From contig NZ_UCNN01000005.1 in NCBI RefSeq assembly GCF_900473935.1, positions 83,352 to 147,351 of the forward strand: 64,000 nucleotides of DNA, read 5' to 3'. The translations under genes were made by a program, and so were the position numbers. The notes under the pieces were generated by a model that was given only the letters and a program-made list of their open reading frames with translations, was not told where the DNA came from and searched no databases. Numbering within the stretch: the first letter of the stretch is position 1; each line of letters starts with the position of its first letter. Positions 1 through 8,323 of the stretch are shown in pieces. Origin of the DNA: Synechococcus sp. UW105 (GTDB taxonomy: Bacteria > Cyanobacteriota > Cyanobacteriia > PCC-6307 > Cyanobiaceae).

Positions 1-454
1 GCTTGTTGAACACCCGATAGAACCATGAGGCACTGGCCACCTTCAAGCGTGACTCTTGATCCCGGTCATCACGCACGGCAGTGACAACCTCCGCACCCTC
101 ACGCCACGCCTCGATCATCCCCTCAATCAACTCAGGTGGATGCTGAAGATCGGAGTCGATCAGCACCGCTGCAGAGCACTGACCACAGGCATGGTCGAGA
201 CCCGCGAGCATTGCCGCCTCCTTGCCGAAGTTGCGAGTGAGTTCCAACAGGGTCACTGCCCCATCACCCTCGCGCTGCCGGTCTTGCCGCTGAAAGGCTC
301 GAATCTGGTCGACGGTGCCATCGCGAGAGCCGTCATCAATCAGCACCAAACGCTCCACACCCGGAACTGCCAACACCCGTTCAATGAAATGGGTGATCAC
401 GGCCTGTTCGTTGAAACAGGCAGCCACCACCCAAACACCTGCAGGTTTGGCCAT
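1..454 (-). CDS. Family 2 glycosyltransferase, DPM1/GtrB type (partial, 3' end outside window)
   Basis: Only the first 151 codons are present; the gene runs off the left edge. Reading from the ATG at 454, the protein shows the GT2 nucleotide-sugar fold: an N-terminal strand with VVAACFNE, then LIDDGSRDGT, the conserved NFGKEAAMLAGLDHA stretch, and DSDLQHPPEL, which carries the metal-binding DxD-like motif. This pattern is typical of polyprenyl-phosphate mannosyl- or glucosyltransferases (DPM1, GtrB, PgfS), which move a sugar from a nucleotide donor to a lipid carrier at the cytoplasmic membrane face. The missing C-terminus would show whether it carries the two membrane helices of the GtrB group. 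It is divergent from icd, with about 93 nt between the starts. Confidence 0.85.
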   Translation of the reverse strand, partial: MAKPAGVWVVAACFNEQAVITHFIERVLAVPGVERLVLIDDGSRDGTVDQIRAFQRQDRQREGDGAVTLLELTRNFGKEAAMLAGLDHACGQCSAAVLIDSDLQHPPELIEGMIEAWREGAEVVTAVRDDRDQESRLKVASASWFYRVFNK

Positions 455-547
455 GGGTCGTGGGGGCGGATCAGATCGAACTTTAGGGATCCCCCCCGAG
501 TCATAGGCTCGCCCCAGCACAACGTCGCCATGCGGCACACCCCATCT

Positions 548-1972
548 ATGGCCCAGTTCGAGAAGCTCACCGCCCCCACTCAGGGCACGCCAATCCGCTT
601 CGAGAACGGCCAGCCAGTGGTAGCCGACAACCCGATCATTCCCTTCATCCGCGGCGATGGCACCGGCGTGGACATTTGGCCGGCCACCCAGAAGGTGCTG
701 GATGCCGCCATAGCCAAGGCCTATGACGGCAACAAAACGATCGAATGGTTCAAGGTCTATGCAGGCGATGAGGCCTGCGACCTCTACGGCACCTATCAAT
801 ACCTGCCGGAGGACACCCTTGAAGCGATCCGTACCTATGGCGTAGCGATCAAAGGCCCGCTCACCACACCTGTTGGCGGCGGCATCCGCTCCCTGAACGT
901 GGCCTTGCGTCAGATCTTCGATCTGTATTCCTGTGTGCGCCCTTGCCGCTTCTACGCGGGCACCCCTAGCCCACACCGGCGTCCTCAGGATCTAGACGTG
1001 ATCGTCTACAGGGAAAACACAGAAGACATCTATATGGGGGTGGAATGGGAGGCCGATGATCCTGTCGGGCAAGAGCTCCGCAAACATCTCAACGACGTCG
1101 TGATTCCCGCCAACGGCAAGCTGGGGAAACGCCAGATCCCTGTGGGTTCTGGCATCGGCATCAAACCGGTGAGCAAGCACGGCAGCCAGCGCCATATCCG
1201 CAAGGCGATTCAGCACGCCCTGCGCCTCCAGGGCGATAAGCGCCACGTCACCCTGGTGCATAAGGGCAACATCATGAAATTCACCGAGGGGGCGTTCCGC
1301 GACTGGGGCTATGAACTTGCCACCAGTGAATTCCGCGATGTGTGCATCACTGAACGGGAGAGCTGGATCCTCGGCAACCTCGAACAAGATCCAAACCTGA
1401 GCGTGCAGGCCAATGCCCGCATGATTGAGCCTGGCTACGACAGCCTCACCCCTGAGAAGACAACCGCCATCGACGCCGAAGTGCAGAGCGTGATCGACGC
1501 CATTGGCTCCAGCCACGGAAACGGCAAGTGGAAGCAGATGGTGATGGTCGATGACCGCATCGCCGACAGCATCTTCCAGCAGATCCAGACCCGTCCCCAG
1601 GAGTATTCGATCCTCGCCACCCTCAATCTCAACGGTGACTACATCTCCGATGCCGCCGCGGCCATGGTGGGGGGGCTTGGCATGGCCCCCGGTGCCAACA
1701 TCGGTGAAACAGCGGCCATCTTCGAGGCCACCCACGGCACAGCACCGAAACACGCCGGCCTCGACCGCATCAATCCCGGTTCCGTCATCCTCAGTGGCGT
1801 GATGATGTTGGAGTTCCTGGGTTGGCAGGAAGCCGCGGACCTCATCACCAAAGGTCTAAGCACCGCGATCGCCGACAAGCAGGTCACTTACGACCTGGCC
1901 AGGCTGATGGAACCTCAGGTGGAGCCGGTGAGTTGCAGCGGCTTCGCCGACGCCATCATCAACCGATTCTGA
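548..1972 (+). CDS. icd: NADP-dependent isocitrate dehydrogenase
   Basis: Converts isocitrate to 2-oxoglutarate, CO2 and NADPH. In cyanobacteria this is the main source of 2-oxoglutarate for nitrogen assimilation. The 474-residue product starts at MAQFEKL; the reading frame is open further upstream, but that extension has no family character and overlaps the divergent glycosyltransferase. Family motifs include PFIRGDGTG, the substrate loop GGGIRSLNVALRQ, the VYRENTEDIYMGVEW block and NLNGDYISDAAAAMVGG with downstream GANIG. The length is slightly above the E. coli enzyme, as usual for cyanobacteria. It is followed after 33 nt by a run of same-strand genes that includes two probable 2-oxoglutarate-dependent oxygenases. 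Confidence 0.97.
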   Translation: MAQFEKLTAPTQGTPIRFENGQPVVADNPIIPFIRGDGTGVDIWPATQKVLDAAIAKAYDGNKTIEWFKVYAGDEACDLYGTYQYLPEDTLEAIRTYGVAIKGPLTTPVGGGIRSLNVALRQIFDLYSCVRPCRFYAGTPSPHRRPQDLDVIVYRENTEDIYMGVEWEADDPVGQELRKHLNDVVIPANGKLGKRQIPVGSGIGIKPVSKHGSQRHIRKAIQHALRLQGDKRHVTLVHKGNIMKFTEGAFRDWGYELATSEFRDVCITERESWILGNLEQDPNLSVQANARMIEPGYDSLTPEKTTAIDAEVQSVIDAIGSSHGNGKWKQMVMVDDRIADSIFQQIQTRPQEYSILATLNLNGDYISDAAAAMVGGLGMAPGANIGETAAIFEATHGTAPKHAGLDRINPGSVILSGVMMLEFLGWQEAADLITKGLSTAIADKQVTYDLARLMEPQVEPVSCSGFADAIINRF

Positions 1973-2005
1973 ACGAGGCGTCCCGCCCGCGACGTTTCAC
2001 CAGTC

Positions 2006-2707
2006 ATGTCAGCCCCGATCCCAACACGCTCAGCAGCCCTTGAGGCCGTGCTGGCGGGGGATCTGGCACTAACCCGCTGGCATCCCAAGCTCGACCATCT
2101 CGCCATCTCCGAGCTCTGCCGACAACTGAGAGTGCCGAGTCACGACAAGGCCTGGGCCACCACACCCTGGGGCCGCACCCTGCCACGCAGCTGCGTGGGT
2201 ACGGCCCCAGATCGCTACCGCGGCACTTTGGCGCTGCAGCCCATGCCTTTGCTGCAACAGATGGAGGAGCTGTTCTTTCAACCGATCGCAACTCTCTTCA
2301 GCGATCACTTCGGCACACCGCTCAAGGAGCTCGAACTTGAAGATGGCACGCGTGTTCCGGGCTGGGCTCTGCGGGAGATGGCAAACGGAGGCGGCATCCC
2401 CGAACACTGCGAACGGGACTGGAATCCTGTGAACCTGATTGAAAATGGAACCCTGCTGCCTGCAGCCTTCGAACCACGCTTTCAAATGAGCTTTCTCTAT
2501 GGCGTGGATTCAGCCACTACAGGCGGCGAGTTGCAGATCAGCACCAGTGGCGATCAGGTCAAACTGAACCCTGGAGAACTGCTGCTGTTCAACGCCGGCT
2601 ACCACCGACATCGGGTGTGTCCCACAGGCGGCCCGAGCCAACGGGTGGTACTGGGAGGATTCCTACGTCTTCATCGCAGACACACGCACCTGCATTGCTA
2701 CGTCTGA
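2006..2707 (+). CDS. Putative 2-oxoglutarate/Fe(II)-type oxygenase
   Basis: A 233-residue soluble protein with the late strands of a double-stranded beta-helix oxygenase. Visible candidate ligands are an H-x-E pair at H134/E136 in IPEHCERDW, a distal histidine near H200-H202 in FNAGYHRHRV, and a basic residue near R213 that could bind the 2-oxoglutarate carboxylate. The segments FLYGVDSATTGGELQI and LNPGELLLFNAG match the usual layout just before the distal histidine. Neither substrate nor exact family can be named from sequence. It sits 33 nt after icd, whose product is 2-oxoglutarate, and precedes an unknown gene and a PhyH-type oxygenase. The oxygenase call is an inference from motif layout. 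Confidence 0.6.
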   Translation: MSAPIPTRSAALEAVLAGDLALTRWHPKLDHLAISELCRQLRVPSHDKAWATTPWGRTLPRSCVGTAPDRYRGTLALQPMPLLQQMEELFFQPIATLFSDHFGTPLKELELEDGTRVPGWALREMANGGGIPEHCERDWNPVNLIENGTLLPAAFEPRFQMSFLYGVDSATTGGELQISTSGDQVKLNPGELLLFNAGYHRHRVCPTGGPSQRVVLGGFLRLHRRHTHLHCYV

Positions 2708-2766
2708 CGCCACCAATCGGCGCGGTCGCTCTATGCGAATACCGCCTCAACGATCCAGAGAGAGGC

Positions 2767-3510
2767 ATGGATCTATCAGTCCCCCTTCCCCCGCCTGGCC
2801 AACGCCAGCAGTGGGAGCAATGGCAAGAGGTCTGCGCACGCATCGACCGTGCCCTGCGAGGGGCAAAGGGGGTGCTGCGGGAACCCTGGCTTGAATTCGA
2901 CCATCCCTTCCGAGACGCCCCTGGTGTGTTTTTCCGTTTGGATCACCGCCGCGGACCACGCCAGCAAGGGGTGCTGGAAGCGCGCCGACAGTTGCTACCA
3001 AGCCTGACGACCACCTGGCTCATACCGGAGCCAGGCGGAGGTGATCTGGGCATCAGCCATTGCGGTTTTTTCCCAGGCCGTCCCAGCCATCAGCAAGGCA
3101 GGATCCGACTCAACCTCACCGGACCCCACCAATGGTCCTGGCTGCAGAAGCAGGCTTCTGATCTGTGCACGCCAGGCCTGCATCGCTTGCTCAATCAGGC
3201 CAGCCTCTGCTGGTCAGCCACCCTCGATTGGGGGGGAGAAGGCCTCGACCAACTCGGGTTTGAACTGTTCCCTGCCGGACGACTGCAACGAGGAAGCGCC
3301 GCTGATGCTCCGGAAGTACAGGCCCTCCTCCACACCCTGGCTCCCTGGTGCCCTGCAGCGGCAATCGAGCACTGCCGTCGCCGCCATCACAACTGGCATC
3401 AAGAGGTGGCACCGGGCCATACCGAAGGATTCAGCCACATCAAACTGAGCCCCCATAGCGATGGCACCTGGTCCATGAAGCTCTATCTGCTGAGCCATGC
3501 AACTGGCTGA
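2767..3510 (+). CDS. Conserved hypothetical protein between two oxygenase genes
   Basis: A 247-residue protein starting at MDLSVPLPPPG. The frame is open to 2617 but that would overlap the preceding gene. There is no signal peptide or membrane segment. It is rich in Trp, His and Arg, with a central CWSATLDWGGEGLDQLGFEL block and a C-terminal GFSHIKLSPHSDGTWSMKLYLL block. The paired K-containing strands near the end recall a group of cyanobacterial hypothetical proteins with a terminal HIK...KAYL pattern, but I cannot assign a reaction. Its last 14 nt overlap the start of the PhyH gene, which suggests translational coupling and a shared role. Confidence 0.7.
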   Translation: MDLSVPLPPPGQRQQWEQWQEVCARIDRALRGAKGVLREPWLEFDHPFRDAPGVFFRLDHRRGPRQQGVLEARRQLLPSLTTTWLIPEPGGGDLGISHCGFFPGRPSHQQGRIRLNLTGPHQWSWLQKQASDLCTPGLHRLLNQASLCWSATLDWGGEGLDQLGFELFPAGRLQRGSAADAPEVQALLHTLAPWCPAAAIEHCRRRHHNWHQEVAPGHTEGFSHIKLSPHSDGTWSMKLYLLSHATG

Positions 3511-4264
3511 CGCCACATTTGAACGCGATGGTTTCGCGCTGGTGCCCCAACTCCTCGATGGCGCAGCATGCAACCAATTGCTTGCACTCATCCCGAAGAT
3601 CTTGAAGGCGGCCGAACGATGGCAGAGCGTAGGTGTGCCGCTCTGGTTTCTGCAGGATGACCTACCCGAACTGACGGCCCTGCTCCAGCAGCCCACTCTG
3701 ACCACAAGGCTTCAAGCATGCTGCGGTCTCGATGAGACCGCCCTGCAGCTGCTGGCGGTGACGCTCTACAACAAACGACCCGGAGACCCTGGCACCGCCT
3801 GGCACCAGGACGCCCGTTACATCCCAGCGGATCAGCTGGCCGCCCTGACCCTCTGGCTGCCGCTGCAGGCGATCGACTCCAGCAACGGACCGATCCAATT
3901 CGTGCCGGGAAGTCAGAACCACTGTCTGATATCACAACCGCAACCCGCCAGAACCGCTCCGACCGGACTGTCCCAGGCCAAGCCCAGCGTGGCGGCACCG
4001 ATGGCCTTCGGGGATGGCACCGTGCACACGCCATGGACGCTGCATGGATCCAGAAGCAATCGCTCCGCAGCCACACGCCGCGCCCTGATCGTCAATTACC
4101 TCAGCGCCCCACTCCGACTGAATCGCAAGCCAAAACTGCATGGACAGTGCCATCCAGAGGTCGTGAACCAGCTGAGGGAAATCAACCACCAGACCCTCTC
4201 GCAGCGGCTCCAACGCCCAGAGATCCAGCCCAGCCCATCAGAATGGAACTATGGCCAGCTCTGA
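3497..4264 (+). CDS. Phytanoyl-CoA dioxygenase (PhyH) family protein
   Basis: A 255-residue member of the PhyH superfamily of Fe(II)/2-oxoglutarate oxygenases, which hydroxylate small organic substrates. The facial triad is visible as H103-x-D105 in AWHQDARYIP and the distal H183 in TLHGSRSN; R194/R195 in AATRRALIVNYL are placed to bind 2-oxoglutarate. GPIQFVPGSQ is the usual PhyH block (GxLxxxPGSH-like) before the distal histidine. The N-terminal DGFALVPQLL is also typical. The start overlaps the previous gene by 14 nt and the stop overlaps glcF by 14 nt, so the gene is embedded in a tightly coupled operon. The substrate is unknown. Confidence 0.88.
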   Translation: MQLADATFERDGFALVPQLLDGAACNQLLALIPKILKAAERWQSVGVPLWFLQDDLPELTALLQQPTLTTRLQACCGLDETALQLLAVTLYNKRPGDPGTAWHQDARYIPADQLAALTLWLPLQAIDSSNGPIQFVPGSQNHCLISQPQPARTAPTGLSQAKPSVAAPMAFGDGTVHTPWTLHGSRSNRSAATRRALIVNYLSAPLRLNRKPKLHGQCHPEVVNQLREINHQTLSQRLQRPEIQPSPSEWNYGQL

Positions 4265-5585
4265 TCCCTCCGACCCCTGCGTGCATTGCGGCTTCTGCCT
4301 GCCGACATGCGCCAGTTACCGGGTGATGGGAACGGAGATGGACTCTCCCCGCGGCCGCATCCATACCCTCAAAGCGATTGACGCCGGGGAACTGGAGCTG
4401 GATGCCACTGTGGCCTCCCATTTCGACAGTTGCCTCGGCTGTTTCGCCTGCGTCAGCGCCTGCCCATCGGGAGTGCGCTACGACCAACTGATCGAAGCCA
4501 CCCGTCCCCAGCTGAACAAACCCGAACTGCGCAGCTGCTGGCAGACCCGTTTTCGCCAACTGCTGCTGCAGGTGCTGCCCTATCCGAAACGCCTGCGGGC
4601 CCTGCTCACTCCCCTCCGGGCCTACGCCGGCACTCCTATCCAAGACCTCATGCGCCGCAGCGGTTTCGTGCGCCTGCTTGGGCCGCAGCTGGAAGCGATG
4701 GAGTCGCTCCTGCCCAAGTTGGCAGAGGAAGGCTTCCGCGATCAGTTCCCTCACATCAACCCGGCCCAGGGAGAGCAACGCGGTCGTGTAGGCCTAGTGC
4801 TTGGCTGCGTTCAACGCTGTTTTGACCCGGCAGTCAATGCGGCCACCGTGGCTGTGCTCCAGGCCAATGGCTACGAAGTCGTGATCCCCTCCAATCAAGG
4901 CTGTTGCGGTGCGGTGAGCCATCACCAAGGCCAGATGGAACAGACCAGAGATCTGGCAAGCGCCCTGGTGGAGAGCTTCACGAGCGACCAGATCGATCCA
5001 CCACTCGATGCCGTGCTGGTGGCTGCCTCCGGCTGTGGCCACACCATGAAGGCCTATTCAGAAATCTTGGACGGTGGATCTCAAGCCGATGGCTTTCACT
5101 GCCCGGTTCAAGATGTTCACGAGTTCCTCTTCACCAAGGGACTCTCCAAGCCATTCCAGCAATCCCTGCAACCTCTGTCCCATGCCAACGGGCAAAGGGC
5201 CAGTGCCGATCAACCGCTCGTGGTGGCGTATCACGATGCCTGCCACATGATTCACGGCCAAGGCATCAGCCATCAGCCTCGCCAGCTCTTAGAAACCATT
5301 CCCCACCTCCAACTGCGCGAAGCCACCGAGGCAGGCGTCTGCTGCGGCAGCGCCGGCATCTACAACCTGGTTCAGCCGGATGAAGCCGCCGAACTGGGCC
5401 GGATCAAGGCTGCTGATCTCAGCGGCACCGGCGCCAGTGTGATCGCCAGCGCCAACATCGGTTGCAGCCTGCAGCTGCGGCGTCATCTACCTGCCACCAG
5501 TCACACAGCGGTGGTCAACCACCCGATGGAACTGCTGGCCCGCTCAGCCTCCCTGATCGGAGCCAAGACTGAAGGTGTGGTTTAG
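4251..5585 (+). CDS. glcF: Glycolate oxidase/dehydrogenase iron-sulfur subunit
   Basis: GlcF is the electron-transfer subunit of the GlcDEF complex, which oxidises photorespiratory glycolate to glyoxylate at the membrane. The 444-residue protein carries two CxxCxxCxxxC clusters: C10/C13/C16/C20 and C61/C64/C67/C71, the second followed by PSGVRY. Two cysteine-rich CCG-type domains follow: GCVQRCFD with NQGCCGAVSHHQG, then AYHDACHM with GVCCGSAGIYN and SANIGCSLQL. The start at 4251 overlaps the PhyH gene. The stop overlaps by 4 nt the stop of the convergent DUF1537 kinase. GlcE is encoded about 1.5 kb further on; GlcD is not in the window. Confidence 0.95.
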   Translation: MASSDPSDPCVHCGFCLPTCASYRVMGTEMDSPRGRIHTLKAIDAGELELDATVASHFDSCLGCFACVSACPSGVRYDQLIEATRPQLNKPELRSCWQTRFRQLLLQVLPYPKRLRALLTPLRAYAGTPIQDLMRRSGFVRLLGPQLEAMESLLPKLAEEGFRDQFPHINPAQGEQRGRVGLVLGCVQRCFDPAVNAATVAVLQANGYEVVIPSNQGCCGAVSHHQGQMEQTRDLASALVESFTSDQIDPPLDAVLVAASGCGHTMKAYSEILDGGSQADGFHCPVQDVHEFLFTKGLSKPFQQSLQPLSHANGQRASADQPLVVAYHDACHMIHGQGISHQPRQLLETIPHLQLREATEAGVCCGSAGIYNLVQPDEAAELGRIKAADLSGTGASVIASANIGCSLQLRRHLPATSHTAVVNHPMELLARSASLIGAKTEGVV

Positions 5586-7042
5586 GCGTCGCCTTGCATC
5601 AGTCTCCAGGCCTCGAAAAGGGTGTTGTCATCACCAAGATTCCCAGGGAAGGTCACGATCGGCAAACCTGCGACAGCGCTGGAGGCCCCGTCCTTCATCG
5701 GACGCACGAGCGACAACCCTGGCAAGAGCTGGCCCTCCAGCTGCATGGCAGGCAACTGCAATCCCTCTGCCAGCAAAGTGCCGGTCGTTATGCCCCCCTT
5801 GCTGATGACGTACCCGAGCTGGTTTGCCACGGCGGCCACCAGGCGCCCCATCAATCGGGCAAGAGCCATCCCGAAGTGCAATCTGCGAGCGGCGGCGGCC
5901 TCTCCTGCGCCGAAGTGCAACTCACCACGGCTGGTGTAGAGCACCGGCGTACACCCCGAGAGCAAAATCTGCTCTAACTGATCTCTCCATTCCGCCTCGA
6001 GGTCAGCCAGCAGCCATTCGGCCTGCCCCCCATCCAACACACGGGCAATCCTGGCGACAGGAAGCTCCACACCAAGGCAGCCTGACTCCTGCAGCAATCG
6101 CCGAAGCTGCCGATCAGCCAAAGGCACATGGGAACCGAGCAAGACCAAGCCTGGAAGTGCGCCACCATTGGGTCCTGACGCGACCCGTCGCAGTCCGGCT
6201 AGCCCGACTGCATCCATCGGTTGCGGCCCTAACGGCTCAGGGCCACCATCCACCAGACCATTGAGCAAACTGGCAGCAGAGCGGAACAAAAAGCGTTTGC
6301 GACCTTGCAACTGGCGCACCGCCACTCCCAGTGCCTGCAACTGTTCCGGCCGAATCGCATCCACCACAACCGCACGGTTGTGCTCCATCCCAGTCAGCCG
6401 AGCCACCAAGGCCCTTAAGCCGGAGGGACCCCCTTCAGCACAGACGGAAGCAGCGGCGCCATCCAAAAGCTCCAAATCCAGCCGGACCACGGAAGCTGCC
6501 GAGATCCGTCCGGCGCTCTTCTCCTCCAACCAAGCCGCCAAATCGCTGGTGCTGTAACCAAACAGCCGATCCTGAGCGAAGGCCGTCGTATGTACAGGCT
6601 CACCATGGAGCAAATGCACACCATTGATGGTGGTGCGTCCCCCCGGAAGGAAAGCAGGGACATGAAGGGTGGCATCCACAGGTTCAAAGCGGGCCTGCCA
6701 TTCCTGTGCCAGCACCTGTGGCTCCAGCACCCCATGGCCCCGCAGCGTGGAGTCACCGCGGCTTACCAGCAACACCTCCTGAGCAGCCAGGTTTTCCAAC
6801 TGCATCGCCTCCGCCAAAGCCACCACAATCTCCCGATTTCGAGCCTCTGCCTCTGGGGCCGTCAGAGCCCGGGTGTTCGCCAGGACAAACAACAACGGCG
6901 AAGGGTGGCGCAAACCACGCCGCAGCGTCTCGACATCCCAACGCAGCAGCAACGGACAGCTGTGCACCGTCTGAGATCCGGTGGGATCATCATCGATGAC
7001 AACGATCGTTCCAGCTTGCCGCGGTGGCACAGGCGAGGTCAT
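5582..7042 (-). CDS. Four-carbon acid sugar kinase family (DUF1537) protein
   Basis: A 486-residue protein of the YgbK/OtnK/DtnK family, ATP-dependent kinases acting on threonate, erythronate and related acids. The N-terminal substrate domain shows DDDPTG at residues 17-22, LFVLANTRALT, and SRGDSTLRGH with PAFLPGGRTT and HGEPVHTTAFA. The C-terminal nucleotide domain shows VLYTSRGE, VISKGGITTG, LVRPMKDG and VTFPGNLGDDNTL. It lies between glcF and glcE on the opposite strand. That position suggests a link with C2-C4 hydroxyacid metabolism, but the substrate is inferred only at family level. Confidence 0.88.
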   Translation of the reverse strand: MTSPVPPRQAGTIVVIDDDPTGSQTVHSCPLLLRWDVETLRRGLRHPSPLLFVLANTRALTAPEAEARNREIVVALAEAMQLENLAAQEVLLVSRGDSTLRGHGVLEPQVLAQEWQARFEPVDATLHVPAFLPGGRTTINGVHLLHGEPVHTTAFAQDRLFGYSTSDLAAWLEEKSAGRISAASVVRLDLELLDGAAASVCAEGGPSGLRALVARLTGMEHNRAVVVDAIRPEQLQALGVAVRQLQGRKRFLFRSAASLLNGLVDGGPEPLGPQPMDAVGLAGLRRVASGPNGGALPGLVLLGSHVPLADRQLRRLLQESGCLGVELPVARIARVLDGGQAEWLLADLEAEWRDQLEQILLSGCTPVLYTSRGELHFGAGEAAAARRLHFGMALARLMGRLVAAVANQLGYVISKGGITTGTLLAEGLQLPAMQLEGQLLPGLSLVRPMKDGASSAVAGLPIVTFPGNLGDDNTLFEAWRLMQGDA

Positions 7043-7110
7043 GGCACGATCATCTTCCGCACCACCCCAGCACCATCAGCCGTTCCGCCGCTCACCACGA
7101 ACCCACCGCT

Positions 7111-8319
7111 TTGCCAACACCGCTGACACCCGACAGCCTGGCGGACTTGCAGACGATGGTGCGAGAGCTCTATGCCACCAGCAGCCCCTGGATCCCCTCC
7201 GGACTGGGCACCCGGATGCACTGGGGAGCAGCCCTGCAACCGTCCCCTCTGATCAGCCTGCGCCAGTGCAACACAGTGCTGGACCATGCCGTTGATGACC
7301 TCACGATCAGTGTGCAGGCAGGCCTGAGCCTGACGGATCTGCAAGCAGTGCTGGCGGAACAGAACCAGTGGCTGCCCATCGACTGGCCCTGGGGCAGTAG
7401 CCACCAGCCCACGACAGCCGGCACGGTGGGGGGGCTGGTGGCTAGAGGTCTGACAGGGGGGCTGCGCCATCGGCATCTTGGTGTGCGTGATCAAATCATC
7501 GGCATCGGCCTGATCCGCAGTGACGGTGTCGAAGCGCATGCCGGCGGCAGGGTGGTGAAGAATGTGGCTGGCTACGACCTGATGCGCCTGCTCTGCGGCA
7601 GCTGGGGCAGCCTTGCCCTGATCAGCGAACTCACCCTGAGGGTGCAGCCGATTCGACCAGCGCGGGCCCTCCTCAACCTAAAGGGGGATCTGGATGCCCT
7701 CGAAGCCTGGCGAGCGGAGGTGGTCGCGAGCACTCTCACCCTGGAACTGCTCAACTGGCAGCAAGATCCCATCCAGGGGCTAGGCATCCAAGCGGGGATT
7801 GCGAGCGTCAGCGATGCAGCGGTCACAGACCAGCTCAACCGCCTCGAGTCGCTCGCAGAGTCCCACCGATTGAAAGCGGAACGACACCCCTGGGATGGAC
7901 CATTGCCACCGCCTGCGGCACGACCAACTGACGCAGGCGATCAAGGTTCTCAGCAGTGGCTGCTGCGCATCAGCCTGCCTCCCAGCCAAGCGCAAGCTCT
8001 GTTCAGCAGCCGGGAAACACAAGCACTGAGAGATTGGCATTGGCTCCTAGCTGCAGGGGCTGGATGCGGCGATGCCTGGAGTGATCAAGCGAGCACAAGG
8101 GCGCAGGTGCAGGCCCTGCGCAGGCGCGTGGAAGCTCTGGGCGGCCGGCTCAGCGTTTTGATTCAGCCCGCCAGCCAGCCTCCAGAAGAAACGCTGCCGG
8201 CATGGACGGATGCCCCATCACGGCCCCTGATCGAAGCGGTGAAGCGCCAGTTCGATCCCCGCCTGCAACTCAGCCGCGGCCGCCTACCCGGCGTGGCCAA
8301 ACCTGTCACCATCGCTTGA
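7111..8319 (+). CDS. glcE: Glycolate oxidase FAD-binding subunit
   Basis: GlcE is the second FAD-binding subunit of the glycolate dehydrogenase complex. The PCMH-type FAD domain shows WIPSGLGTRMHWG, TVGGLVARGLTGGLRHRHLG, VRDQIIGIGLI and the diagnostic GGRVVKNVAGYDLMRLLCGSWG. Without GlcD the subunit is not expected to be active alone. The start is uncertain. An ATG at 7024 would overlap the divergent kinase start by 19 nt; I prefer the TTG at 7111, giving MPTPLTPDSLADLQ, where family similarity seems to begin (402 residues). An ATG at 7156 is another option. Confidence 0.9.
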   Translation: MPTPLTPDSLADLQTMVRELYATSSPWIPSGLGTRMHWGAALQPSPLISLRQCNTVLDHAVDDLTISVQAGLSLTDLQAVLAEQNQWLPIDWPWGSSHQPTTAGTVGGLVARGLTGGLRHRHLGVRDQIIGIGLIRSDGVEAHAGGRVVKNVAGYDLMRLLCGSWGSLALISELTLRVQPIRPARALLNLKGDLDALEAWRAEVVASTLTLELLNWQQDPIQGLGIQAGIASVSDAAVTDQLNRLESLAESHRLKAERHPWDGPLPPPAARPTDAGDQGSQQWLLRISLPPSQAQALFSSRETQALRDWHWLLAAGAGCGDAWSDQASTRAQVQALRRRVEALGGRLSVLIQPASQPPEETLPAWTDAPSRPLIEAVKRQFDPRLQLSRGRLPGVAKPVTIA

Positions 8320-8323
8320 GCCT

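Noticed and set aside
56..547. 5' extension of the icd open frame by 164 codons
   Set aside because: It lies opposite the glycosyltransferase gene and lacks family similarity; the conserved icd N-terminus begins at 548.
992..1753. Long minus-strand open frame inside icd
   Set aside because: It mirrors the high-GC third-position bias of icd and shows no protein-like texture; icd motifs on the other strand are decisive.
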